Positions 35,719 to 45,185 of a stretch of DNA of 64,000 bases are shown here, in pieces. Source of the DNA: Lachnoclostridium phytofermentans ISDg (lineage in GTDB: Bacteria > Bacillota > Clostridia > Lachnospirales > Lachnospiraceae); contig NC_010001.1 in the NCBI RefSeq assembly GCF_000018685.1, positions 3,872,001 to 3,936,000 on the forward strand, written 5' to 3'. A program made the translations under genes and the position numbers. Position 1 is the stretch's first letter. The number at the start of each line of letters is the position of its first letter. Under the pieces are notes generated by a model. It did not search any database. It was not told the origin of the DNA and saw nothing but the letters and a program-made list of their open reading frames with translations.

Positions 35719-37914
35719 CTATTCAATTTTAAATAGTCGTATCGCTTGAGTCAGAGAAATTGCCTCTTTCTCAAGTTCTTCTGCTTCTCGCTTTAAAGAC
35801 TCTACCGCATTTAACTGACTATCTGCGGTCGTAACAAGTTGGACGGAAGCCGCTGCTGTTTCTTCTGATGTTGCAGAGATAGTTTCCAACGCTTCTAGTG
35901 TTATGTTCTTCTTATTTGTAATCACTGTAATCCGTTCGCTAATGGATAAAATGCTAGCAACGAGTTTTTCAACTTGATTTCCGATTAACATAAATGTGCC
36001 TATCGTATCTTCCATTGCATGTTCTTGTATTTCAAGCATTTTTTCTGCTTGATAAGCACTTTCCATAGTAGAATCCGAGAGGTTTTGAATATAATGAACT
36101 ATCTTACTTATCTCAGCAGCAGATGCCCTAGATTGTTCTGCTAGTTTTCTTATTTCATCTGCTACCACTGAAAATCCTCTTCCTGCATCTCCAGCCCTCG
36201 CTGCTTCAATCGAGGCATTGAGTGATAATAGATTCGTCTGACTCGCTATATCATCGATGGAATTAACAATATTCGATATTGTTTTTGATTCCATTCCAAG
36301 TCTTTGTACCTGCTCAATAACCAGTTTAGTTATATCTGCAGTATTTCTTGCATTTTCTCCAAGCTCTTTTACCGTTTCAGTGTTATCAGCCAAAATTAGT
36401 TTCGTATCATCGGACACCTTTACCATCTCATTCATACTGTGATGCACGTTCACAATCTGGTCTGCCAAATCATTCATATGTAAATAACACTGTTCAATCT
36501 CTCTGGCCTGATCTCCCGTTCCAACTTCAATATCTGATATCGATGTATGAATGCCTTTTGAAGTATCAAATAACACTTGCGATGTTTTCGTTACTTCCTT
36601 CGAAGATAAAGTAACTACTTCACCTATTTTTACAGTTTTACGGATAAGGCCTCTCATGTTTTCATTCATCTTGTTAATTGCCATGCCCAGATGCAAAAAC
36701 TCATCTTTTCTATTTAAATCAATCTGATTTGTTAACTTACCTTCTGCTGTTGCTGCTAATACGTGATTCATTTTCTTAATGACACCTGAAATACTTCTTG
36801 CAAATAAAATACCACAGAGACACGCAATCGTACTCGCGCAAATAACTATGATGACTGTTACATACTTAACCGAATCAACTTGCTTTATTACTGCCTCTCT
36901 TGGAACTAAAGCACACGCATAAGCACCACTCGTTTCCAACTGAGAATGCAAAACTAAGTAATTTTTCCCCTTATAATCTACATAGGAGTACCCGTGTTGC
37001 TCTAAATCTTTCTCAGGTAGAAATAAATTATTTTCTAATAATGATATGTAATTCTCACCTTTTGAAGCAATAATTTCTTTTCCATCACTCGTAATAAATG
37101 CAACCATGCTACCTTCTGGTAGATTACTCTCTGTAAGAGTATTCTCAATAAAATCATAAGAAATATCAAGTATCATGATTCCAACTTTCTTACCAGATGG
37201 ACTTAGGATATATCGAATACAAGAAATCCCGTAATCCTTTGGCTTTTGCACAGCTTCATCGAGCAACTTATGGGAACCAATCCATGCAACTGTTTTACCA
37301 GAATCTAAAAATTCTCTAATTTCTCCCTCACCACTAATCGATTGATAAGTTTCAGCGCTATAGATTTCCGCTCCAATAATTGACTTGTGACCATTTCCAA
37401 AGAAATATATATTGTTTACATCTTCATCTAAACTAATTACATTTCCAAAGGTTGATGATAATTTCTTTACCAGTTCTAATTCTTCTACAGCATCACTTTG
37501 ACTGTTACCATAATAATCACGAACTGTATTATTCATGATGTATTCTAATGTTTTTGATTCTTGCTTTTTTAGTCCATAAGAATAATACTTACTCATCATA
37601 TCAAGTGAATTTAGTGTGGCTTGTTCATAATTCTTTACAATACCTTTTGAAGCTACTAGATAAGAAGTTATCCCTAAAATAATTAGGAAAATCACTGGAA
37701 TAAAATAAATGACAACCATCTTAAAACCAATACTGATAAAACCTTTTTTTCTATATACATTCTCGTTCTTATTTTTTAACTCAGACTTATTCTTTAACTC
37801 AGACGTATTCTTTATTTTCAACTTTATCTCATTTTCTTTGTCTACTTTAAATTTAGTTTCATTCGTATTCCTTTTTAGATCCGTTAATTTATTTTCTTTC
37901 TCCTTCATATCCAT
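35719..37914 (-). CDS. Methyl-accepting chemotaxis protein
   Basis: A transmembrane chemoreceptor of about 731 residues. Two membrane helices (MVVIYFIPVIFLIILGITSY; VTVIIVICASTIACLCGILF) frame an outside Cache-type sensor domain of about 260 residues. HAMP and a signalling coil follow, with the conserved tip IEAARAGDAGRGFSVVADEI. Before the first helix is an unusual 60-residue Lys/Asn/Glu tail with tandem KNKSEL-like repeats. There is no C-terminal CheR-binding pentapeptide. GAGG plus 5 nt supports ATG 37912-37914, though 37908 or GTG 37920 remain possible. Located beside the xylan locus, it might sense plant sugars (inference). Confidence 0.9.
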   Translation of the reverse strand: MDMKEKENKLTDLKRNTNETKFKVDKENEIKLKIKNTSELKNKSELKNKNENVYRKKGFISIGFKMVVIYFIPVIFLIILGITSYLVASKGIVKNYEQATLNSLDMMSKYYSYGLKKQESKTLEYIMNNTVRDYYGNSQSDAVEELELVKKLSSTFGNVISLDEDVNNIYFFGNGHKSIIGAEIYSAETYQSISGEGEIREFLDSGKTVAWIGSHKLLDEAVQKPKDYGISCIRYILSPSGKKVGIMILDISYDFIENTLTESNLPEGSMVAFITSDGKEIIASKGENYISLLENNLFLPEKDLEQHGYSYVDYKGKNYLVLHSQLETSGAYACALVPREAVIKQVDSVKYVTVIIVICASTIACLCGILFARSISGVIKKMNHVLAATAEGKLTNQIDLNRKDEFLHLGMAINKMNENMRGLIRKTVKIGEVVTLSSKEVTKTSQVLFDTSKGIHTSISDIEVGTGDQAREIEQCYLHMNDLADQIVNVHHSMNEMVKVSDDTKLILADNTETVKELGENARNTADITKLVIEQVQRLGMESKTISNIVNSIDDIASQTNLLSLNASIEAARAGDAGRGFSVVADEIRKLAEQSRASAAEISKIVHYIQNLSDSTMESAYQAEKMLEIQEHAMEDTIGTFMLIGNQVEKLVASILSISERITVITNKKNITLEALETISATSEETAAASVQLVTTADSQLNAVESLKREAEELEKEAISLTQAIRLFKIE

Positions 37915-38004
37915 CTCCACCTCTATGCATGCTCCCTTAAGGCACTATTTTGTTGCAAAAGAAACCTGTGATCTCACCCCGAAGTTTTGATTTACATCCC
38001 ACTA

Positions 38005-38122
38005 TTTAATTGATATTCTGCAGTTTTATTAATATTTTCTCATTCCACTTTCTTATTTGTATCCTACAAGTTTATTAATATTTTCTTATTCCACTGTTTC
38101 AATTGATATCCTATAACTTTAT
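38005..38122. repeat. Imperfect ~50-bp direct repeat
   Basis: A unit containing TTTATTAATATTTTCTTATTCCACT and ending near GATATCCTA occurs twice, with part of a third, between the chemoreceptor and GH8 genes. No function is evident. Confidence 0.55.
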
Positions 38123-38129
38123 ATATCTG

Positions 38130-39275
38130 TTACATCCACATACGATACTTTCCACTTAAAGCTAAGAGTGCAAACATATACAAGCAATTGTCGTAATATC
38201 TTCTATCGCCAGTCCTTAATTCTGTATGATAAAACTTGTCGACACATTCTTTCGCAAAGGGACCATTTGCTGCTAAAGATGCTTGCGCATTGGTAGCGAT
38301 TATTGCAACAGGGTGTAAAGCCTCGCCCTTGATTATCGTTCCATCTACTTGATAAATACCACTTGCATGCTCTTTTACTGTCTCACAAAAGAATTGCTGT
38401 AAATGATTAGCGCATGTTACTTGCCATTCATCAGCTGCAAACCAGAGATAATCAAGACCAATGTTTGCAATGGTTCGATAAGCATCGCTGTAATACCAAT
38501 CATGGCGTCCAAATATTTCTTGATCTCCACTATGAGCAGTTCCATCGTACTCTGTGTATTCTGCGCAAAGCCCAGTCTTTTCATGACATGCAAGTTTTAG
38601 ATACGAACGACTCGCTTCCGCTGCCTTTTTAAAGAATTCTCTATCTTCTTCATATGCCCAAAGTGCAAATAACCCGTAAAAGTGTGGTAAATGATACGAT
38701 GGATCTGTAAAATTGCAATTAGGTATGAATTTTATCAGGTAGTTCGATGGCTCCCACATAGGTTCTCCGATTCCATCCTCTTCTCCTTTATGGATACATT
38801 CATGAAGAAGTTCTCTCGCTTGTTTACTATATTCGAAAATTCCATTTCCATCACCCCAGCGGTTGGAAGCAAAGAATAATGCTAAAGCAAAATACTCCTC
38901 ACCATCCGGTGCTGGTCCATAGGAATTTTTCGTACCATCTGTTTTACATGACCAAGCAAAATAGCCTTTGTTAACACCAGAATCCATAAACATATATGTC
39001 TTAGCCCATTTCCATAAGCGATCAAATTCCTCTTTTTTATCTAATTGCAAACACATCATCATTCCATAAGACATTCCTTCTGTTCGAACATCATGATTTC
39101 CGGTATCCACGATATATCCTAAATCTTCACCCACAGGATAATATATGCGTTCTTCTGGTAGACCATAGAACAAGGTCTGAAAGCTGTCCTCAACTTTCTT
39201 AGTTACGTCCTCTTCTTTATAGCCTAATTCGGTAAACACATTCCGGTAATACCCACTTTTTATTGCACCATTCAT
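38130..39275 (-). CDS. GH8 reducing-end xylose-releasing exo-oligoxylanase
   Basis: A 381-residue glycoside hydrolase family 8 enzyme with no signal peptide, therefore cytoplasmic. The proposed acid Glu lies in DVRTEGMSYGMMMCLQLDKK and the base Asp in the region FGRHDWYYSDAYRTIANIGL; FAWSCKTDGTKNSYGPAPDG belongs to the active-site cleft. The closest known layout is Rex (EC 3.2.1.156), which trims xylose from the reducing end of xylo-oligosaccharides. GGAGG plus 6 nt marks ATG 39273-39275. Downstream of a CUT1 transporter on the same strand, it should digest the imported oligosaccharides. Confidence 0.9.
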   Translation of the reverse strand: MNGAIKSGYYRNVFTELGYKEEDVTKKVEDSFQTLFYGLPEERIYYPVGEDLGYIVDTGNHDVRTEGMSYGMMMCLQLDKKEEFDRLWKWAKTYMFMDSGVNKGYFAWSCKTDGTKNSYGPAPDGEEYFALALFFASNRWGDGNGIFEYSKQARELLHECIHKGEEDGIGEPMWEPSNYLIKFIPNCNFTDPSYHLPHFYGLFALWAYEEDREFFKKAAEASRSYLKLACHEKTGLCAEYTEYDGTAHSGDQEIFGRHDWYYSDAYRTIANIGLDYLWFAADEWQVTCANHLQQFFCETVKEHASGIYQVDGTIIKGEALHPVAIIATNAQASLAANGPFAKECVDKFYHTELRTGDRRYYDNCLYMFALLALSGKYRMWM

Positions 39276-39467
39276 CAGCTTCCTCCATCTCACCCAAAGA
39301 TAAATGTTTCTTCAATGCTTTTATCTTATAATATTTAGCACCTACAATTTTATCTAGTTCTTGTATTCCACTTAATGATCTAATATTCCGTATCATTAAC
39401 TAATTCCCTAATGATTAATTAATCCTCTTAGTCCCCGTACCATTAATTAAATCCCCTAATAATTGAA

Positions 39468-40373
39468 CTATTCCTTCACCCCGCCAATCGTTAGTCCTGT
39501 TACAAAGTATCTTTGTAAAAATGGATACAGACAGACAATCGGCAATGATGTAATGATTGTTGCTGCTGCTCTTATCGAGGCCGGAGTTACTTGATTTGAT
39601 GCTTGTTTCATAGTCTCTGCATTGGAACTATTGTTTGTAACCGATGATAATAGCTTCATCAATTCATATTGAAGTGTGGTAAATTCCCCTCTCATTCGGT
39701 TATATAACATCGTATCAAACCAGGAGTTCCATTGATAAACTGCAATAAATAAAGCAATTGTTGCAAATACAGGTTTACACAAAGGCACGATAATTCTTAA
39801 GAATATTGTAAAGTGCCCTGCACCATCAATTTCCGCAGATTCCTGTAAACTATCTGGTAATCCAACCATATAAGTACGTATAACTAGCATATTAAAGGCA
39901 CTTACCATACCTGGAATAATATAAACCCAGAAACTGTTCGTTAACCCTAAGCTCTTATAAAGCATAAAAGTTGGAATCAGTCCTCCATTCACGTACATCG
40001 TTAGAACATATAATAGAGATATTTGCTTTCGGAATATAAAATTTTTACGACTTAATACATAAGACAATAGTGCGGTTACAAATAATTGCACTACCGTTGC
40101 TATCACAGTCCTTAAAATTGAAATCTCTGTTGCTGTTAAGAGATTTTGCTTATGTATAATGGTCTGATAATTTTTCCAAGTAAATAACCGTGGCCATAGA
40201 TAGATACCACCTCTTAAAGCATCAGTTCCATCATTAAAAGAAATTGCTAATGTATTTAGAATAGGGTACAAAGTTATTATTACAAATATTGTTAATATCA
40301 CGGTATTTACAATTGTAAAAACTTTATCACCCACACTACTTTTCTTTTTTCTTGTCCAAACGAATTTTTTCAT
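39468..40373 (-). CDS. CUT1 ABC transporter permease (LplC type)
   Basis: An inner-membrane permease of about 301 residues with six helices. It carries the EAA loop ESAEIDGAGHFTIFLRIIVP, which contacts the ATPase, and the C-terminal FVTGLTIGGVKE typical of LplC/YtcP. GAGGG lies just before ATG 40371-40373. It is the second permease of the oligosaccharide importer; no ATPase gene is in the locus, so a shared MsmK-type ATPase is likely, as in other Firmicutes. Confidence 0.9.
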   Translation of the reverse strand: MKKFVWTRKKKSSVGDKVFTIVNTVILTIFVIITLYPILNTLAISFNDGTDALRGGIYLWPRLFTWKNYQTIIHKQNLLTATEISILRTVIATVVQLFVTALLSYVLSRKNFIFRKQISLLYVLTMYVNGGLIPTFMLYKSLGLTNSFWVYIIPGMVSAFNMLVIRTYMVGLPDSLQESAEIDGAGHFTIFLRIIVPLCKPVFATIALFIAVYQWNSWFDTMLYNRMRGEFTTLQYELMKLLSSVTNNSSNAETMKQASNQVTPASIRAAATIITSLPIVCLYPFLQRYFVTGLTIGGVKE

Positions 40374-40464
40374 CTTTACCCTCATTTCTGCGCTACTTAT
40401 TGTCTAACTTACAAGACAATGCAAATCAATTACCGCGTGAATATTTTTATCACTTACATCCTTG

Positions 40465-41424
40465 CTAGAATAAACGTTCTTCACCCGCCATTTTCGCTGC
40501 CTTATTCGCTAAAAAGATGATAACAATACTTACTAAGCTCTTGAATATACCTGCTGCAGTACCAATAGAATAATCACCCATACTGATACCATACTTTAAA
40601 ACATAGATATCAATTGTTTGGGATACGCTTTGAACAAGGCCATTCCCTAATAAGTATTGAACTTCAAATCCTGCATTTAGAACATTTCCAACATTGATTA
40701 ATAATAAGATAAAAATCGTAGGTTTAATACCTGGTAAAGTGATATGAAAAATCTTTTGCAATCTGCCAGCACCATCAATGGATGCTGCCTCATAAAGGTC
40801 AGGATTTATTGAAGTGATCGACGCTAAATAAATAATAGATCCCCATCCTGTCTCCTTCCATACATTTGCAAAACCAACAATAAGCCAAAAGAATTTTGGA
40901 TAAGCAAGCCAATTGATTGGCTTATTTAAAATATGTAATGCTACTAACGCTTGATTTATAATTCCAGTTTCTAACGACAATACATCTAGCACAATTCCTG
41001 TTACAATAATCCAAGATAAAAAATGAGGTAAATAGGAAACTGTCTGTACAAACTTCTTTCCTCTTTTATTTCGAACCTCATTTAATAGGATTGCAAGACC
41101 AATAGAAAATACAAAACTTAATACAAGATTGATAACCCCCATACATAACGTATTACGAATTACCCGAATAAACACATCATTTGAAAAAAGTGTTTTAAAT
41201 TTTGCTAATCCCACGAACTGAGAGTGTAGTAACCCTCCCTTTGGCTTATAATTTTGAAAAGCCATGATCCAACCACCAAGAGGTGCATAATAAAAGACTA
41301 GAGCATAGATTACAAATGGAATTGATAAAAGAATCAGTTCCTTCTGTTTTCTTATCTCTCTCCAGCTTATTTTAGGGCCTTTATCATTAATAACATTTTG
41401 TTTGCGCTTTTTCGTTACTTCCAT
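40465..41424 (-). CDS. CUT1 ABC transporter permease (LplB type)
   Basis: A 319-residue permease with six helices. The EAA loop is YEAASIDGAGRLQKIFHITL; the N-terminal PFVIYALVFYYAPLGGWIMA and GLAKFKTLFSND are typical of LplB/YtcP partners. ATG 41422-41424 follows GGGAG; a longer start would use TTG 41448. It lies between the solute-binding protein and LplC genes. Confidence 0.9.
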   Translation of the reverse strand: MEVTKKRKQNVINDKGPKISWREIRKQKELILLSIPFVIYALVFYYAPLGGWIMAFQNYKPKGGLLHSQFVGLAKFKTLFSNDVFIRVIRNTLCMGVINLVLSFVFSIGLAILLNEVRNKRGKKFVQTVSYLPHFLSWIIVTGIVLDVLSLETGIINQALVALHILNKPINWLAYPKFFWLIVGFANVWKETGWGSIIYLASITSINPDLYEAASIDGAGRLQKIFHITLPGIKPTIFILLLINVGNVLNAGFEVQYLLGNGLVQSVSQTIDIYVLKYGISMGDYSIGTAAGIFKSLVSIVIIFLANKAAKMAGEERLF

Positions 41425-41514
41425 TTTGTTCACTCCCATTTGCTGCAATATTGATGATCACTCTCTGATTGCCATAGTTGTCTGTAATACCTATACTAAG
41501 AAAAGTTTGATAAA

Positions 41515-41560
41515 AAAGAGGACGGTTGCCCCCAAACTTGTGCATAAAACCGCCCTCTTT
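41515..41560 (-). terminator. Stem-loop between binding protein and permease genes
   Basis: AAAGAGGGCGG pairs with CCGTCCTCTTT across a 24-nt loop on the minus strand and is followed by TTTTATC. It lies 41 bp after the solute-binding protein stop, probably giving partial termination and mRNA protection so the binding protein is made in excess. Confidence 0.75.
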
Positions 41561-41600
41561 CCACTTAAACAAGTCAGCAAGCTGCCACACCTATCATGAA

Positions 41601-43310
41601 TTATTTGCCTTCTGCAACAGCTATTCTTCTTTCAACTTCAGTTTTTATAGCTTTTAAGTAAGCATCAATATTTACTCTATCGCTGTAAACTTTCATGTAA
41701 TCCTGCCAAGCAGCTTCAAAGTCTTTCGCCATAACAGCCTTTGGTAAATACTCGTGTTTAACTTCATCCATATTTACCTTTGCCATACCATGATCTGTAT
41801 CTGAGGTAAATGTATTAGAATAAGACCACATTGGGAACCAAGGTGAATTTTCTCCTGCTGGATTTAACAACTGAACATAGGTTTCTGCACCATATGCCTT
41901 TAAGCATTCCTGAACCTCTGGCTTAAGAGCATCAAAGAACTCTCCTGGCTGACTGCCTGGTTCCCATGCATTAATACCATCACGATTCATACCTTCTAAT
42001 TGTGGGAAATATGAGTATTTACATAAATTAGCTACCTGATAATCCTGACTTACTGCATTATTACGTTGTTCGTCTGTACGATAGAAAACTCCACCGTCGC
42101 CAACCATATAATCTTGCCCTTCAATACCCCAGAAACGAAGTGTTAATGCTTCCTGTGATAATAAATCATCCATAAACTTCATTGCACCTTCAACATCTTT
42201 ACAGCTTACTGTAATTCCTAAACCGTTAGAAACATCGAGAGCACTTGCTGAATGGTAACGATCTTTTGTTCCTTCATTCATAACAATTCCTAATGGTATA
42301 TAAGTACAATCATCTAAGCCCTGTGTCTTGATTGCATCTTCTGCCTGCTGGAAGTTCCAATGTTGGTCAACCATACCTAATACACGACCGGAAGATAGCT
42401 TTGCTATATACTGGTCATAAGACATTGTAAAAGTTTCAGGATCGATAATTTCCTTCTTAAACTCTTCATTAAGTTTTGCAAAGTACTTCTTTGCAGTATC
42501 TGTTGTATTATAATCAGAAACCTCTAAAGTTACTGGATCTACTATACAGCAACCATCATTAGGATAACCATCTAAGAAAAATGGTGCATTCTCTAAGCAG
42601 AAATATCTCCAGTCATCAGTTAAGATTTCATATCCAATATTTGCAGTTCCATCAGGCATAGTAGGATTTGCTGCAATATATCTTTCTATCAAGTCAAAAT
42701 ACTGATCAAGAGTTGTAATCTTAGGGTAATTATCCCACTTTAATACTCTTGTTTGAATCCAAAATGCTTCGTCATTATGTACACATTCGGTATCTTTTTC
42801 ATTAATAATACCAAATTGAGGAATGATATACACATGTCCATCCTCTGCTCTAACTTTATTCCACTCTTCCTCTGATAAGTAATTCTTAATATTAGGGTAT
42901 TTATCCCAATACTGATCAATTGCAATATAGGCACCTGCTTCTAATAACTGAGCATGACCTGTAGAACCGCAAATAAAATCTGGGTATTCACCACCAGCAA
43001 TTAATGTACCAACTGCTTCTTCTGCTGTCTGACCAGTTAACCAAGTCTCTTTACACTTAGCTCCTGTTAACTCAGCTAATTTCTCCATAGCAACATTATT
43101 GTTGTTGATTTCAGTTCCAGGTACTGCGAAAAATGCAGTGAATTCTTTAATTTCTTGCTTATCTGGTGCTTTTGTATTTTCCGGTTTTTTTGTTGCTTCA
43201 ACTTTAGAATTGTCTACATCTTTCGTATCGTCCACCTTTTTACTGCATCCTGCTGCTAAAGAAGCCATTAGCATTAGTACTAAAAACAGTGACAAAAATC
43301 TTTTTTTCAT
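41601..43310 (-). CDS. Extracellular solute-binding lipoprotein of CUT1 transporter
   Basis: A 569-residue family 1-type binding protein (LipO/YtcQ group). The signal peptide MKKRFLSLFLVLMLMASLAA ends in lipobox LAAGC, followed by a Lys/Asp-rich linker of about 40 residues. The long form (over 500 residues) is typical of oligosaccharide carriers paired with YesM/YesN systems. AGGGAGG precedes the ATG. It is upstream of the permeases and, on gene order, should bind xylo-oligosaccharides or a related glycan. Confidence 0.9.
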   Translation of the reverse strand: MKKRFLSLFLVLMLMASLAAGCSKKVDDTKDVDNSKVEATKKPENTKAPDKQEIKEFTAFFAVPGTEINNNNVAMEKLAELTGAKCKETWLTGQTAEEAVGTLIAGGEYPDFICGSTGHAQLLEAGAYIAIDQYWDKYPNIKNYLSEEEWNKVRAEDGHVYIIPQFGIINEKDTECVHNDEAFWIQTRVLKWDNYPKITTLDQYFDLIERYIAANPTMPDGTANIGYEILTDDWRYFCLENAPFFLDGYPNDGCCIVDPVTLEVSDYNTTDTAKKYFAKLNEEFKKEIIDPETFTMSYDQYIAKLSSGRVLGMVDQHWNFQQAEDAIKTQGLDDCTYIPLGIVMNEGTKDRYHSASALDVSNGLGITVSCKDVEGAMKFMDDLLSQEALTLRFWGIEGQDYMVGDGGVFYRTDEQRNNAVSQDYQVANLCKYSYFPQLEGMNRDGINAWEPGSQPGEFFDALKPEVQECLKAYGAETYVQLLNPAGENSPWFPMWSYSNTFTSDTDHGMAKVNMDEVKHEYLPKAVMAKDFEAAWQDYMKVYSDRVNIDAYLKAIKTEVERRIAVAEGK

Positions 43311-43498
43311 AGCTTATCCTCCCTACTCTTATTGTTTCATCACCTCTAAGTGATTAGTTAAATCGTACCATTATTGTGCATTTTCAACAACCATACAAAC
43401 TATAGATTATATCCATATGAACTGTATATACAAAAAATATCTTTCATATATAATTTATATATGCATAATATACAATACCAAAGGAGCATTTTCCCATA

Positions 43499-45079
43499 TT
43501 ACCTACTTTGATTTCGATATCTTGTCGGGGTACAACCCTTCACGGAGACAAAACGATTGATGAAGTAATCTAGGTTATGATAACCAACCAATTCAGCTAC
43601 GATATACACCTTTTCGTCCGTACGCAGCAATAACTCCGCTGCCCGGTCGATACGATGATTATTCAAATAATCTTTAAATGGTAGGCCAAATTGTTTCTTG
43701 AATACCTGGCCCAAGTAAGCACTATTAATGAAATACTTTTCACTCAAAGATTTTAAACTTATATTCTCAGCATAGTTCTCCTCAATTTCCCTTTCAATAC
43801 TAGCCAGAATACCTTTCGAGACATTTTTACGAAGTTGTTGCAAATAATCTGAAAAATCATAAGCAAATAACTTAAAATGCTTTCGGCTTCCACGCATAGC
43901 ATCTCTATGGAAGGCATTTTTACTAATATATTGTAGGATTTCTTCTTGATTAATATTATCATCCTGTTTCGTTGCCAAATAAATCAGTTGATATAATATG
44001 TAACTAATGTTTAGATTTATAAGGTTATAATCCATATTAGACTGATTAATATCATCATAAATACTATCCACCATTGAGGAAATTTCCTCTTTATTGTTTT
44101 CTTCCACTGCTTGAATTAAGATATCTAATTTTCTTCTTTCTAATAAGGAGGCTCCATTTAAATTCATATTTTCTTCATAAAAGGTAATATCCTTATCATT
44201 TCGAAACATCTGTAAAGTCTTTGCAATCATTGCGGTTTGATACGACTCTGATAGCCTTGCTATCGAATCAACCTTATTCCCTACAAATAGCATAATTTTG
44301 CAGTTGATTCCTTCGCTTAATAGTTGGCTGAATTGTTTTAAATATTCCCCCTCGGTTACCCCCGCTTCATTTGCAAGATAATCACAATAAATAAAACCAA
44401 TATCATAAGAGGAATCTTGTTTACCGACATCAAATATAACGTGGTATTCATCAACTTTTAGTAGCTCTCTTGCCTGCATATAGAGATTCTTCTGAATATT
44501 ACGTTTATCTGATTCTGTTAGATTTTCCTGATTTGTAAAATCAAGATTAATAGTTATGTACTTTATTTCTTTTGATAGCATTAAATGTTTTGTTACATAT
44601 TCGATATTGTAATTATCGAATTTTCCCCAGATGAGTGCTAAAAGATTGCGGTCAAAGAGTGCTCTTTCCTTTTCTCTATTTTCTATTTGCCGATTATTAA
44701 GCTCTTTGCTTTTTTGTGAAACTCTACGAAGTACCTCTAGTAATTCATCTTTTTGTACAGGCTTTAAAAGATAATCACAACAGTTGTGTTGGATTGCAGA
44801 CCTAGCATATTGAAAGTCATAATATCCACTAAGAATAATATAGGATGCATCGGATAATTTTTCTTTTTTTATGTACTCTAATAGCTCGATACCATTCATC
44901 TCAGGCATTTTAATATCTGCAATGATAAGATCTACTTTCGTTTTCTGTAAAAATCGTATCGCTTCTTTTCCGTTCGCTGCTTCACCAATGATTGTAAACC
45001 CTTCTGCCATCCAATTGATAAGCATTGCTAACCCTTGTTTGATATATGGCTCATCATCCACTACTAAGACTCTTAACAT
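43499..45079 (-). CDS. YesN-type response regulator (receiver plus AraC HTH)
   Basis: A 526-residue regulator. The receiver domain is at the N-terminus (VLVVDDEPYIKQGLAMLINW; phospho-acceptor Asp in LIIADIKMPEMNGIELL; Lys in YLLKPVQ). A middle region is of unknown fold. An AraC double HTH lies at the C-terminus (FINSAYLGQVFKKQFGLPFK, GYHNLDYFINRFVSVKGCTP). GGAGG marks ATG 45077-45079. It should activate the transporter genes in response to the kinase encoded just upstream. Confidence 0.92.
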   Translation of the reverse strand: MLRVLVVDDEPYIKQGLAMLINWMAEGFTIIGEAANGKEAIRFLQKTKVDLIIADIKMPEMNGIELLEYIKKEKLSDASYIILSGYYDFQYARSAIQHNCCDYLLKPVQKDELLEVLRRVSQKSKELNNRQIENREKERALFDRNLLALIWGKFDNYNIEYVTKHLMLSKEIKYITINLDFTNQENLTESDKRNIQKNLYMQARELLKVDEYHVIFDVGKQDSSYDIGFIYCDYLANEAGVTEGEYLKQFSQLLSEGINCKIMLFVGNKVDSIARLSESYQTAMIAKTLQMFRNDKDITFYEENMNLNGASLLERRKLDILIQAVEENNKEEISSMVDSIYDDINQSNMDYNLINLNISYILYQLIYLATKQDDNINQEEILQYISKNAFHRDAMRGSRKHFKLFAYDFSDYLQQLRKNVSKGILASIEREIEENYAENISLKSLSEKYFINSAYLGQVFKKQFGLPFKDYLNNHRIDRAAELLLRTDEKVYIVAELVGYHNLDYFINRFVSVKGCTPTRYRNQSR

Positions 45080-45185
45080 GTTAATCCTCCATTCTGCCGC
45101 AATCCCGTGAATTTGGACGACAGTACAATATTCGTAACGTGTCATTCTGACACACTACCTTCTACTTTTCAATGGCTTACTGTCC

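Noticed and set aside
39276..39467. Repeat of ATTAATTAAT-type words between GH8 and permease genes as an operator
   Set aside because: The words are short and AT-rich and not arranged with regular spacing; chance is sufficient.
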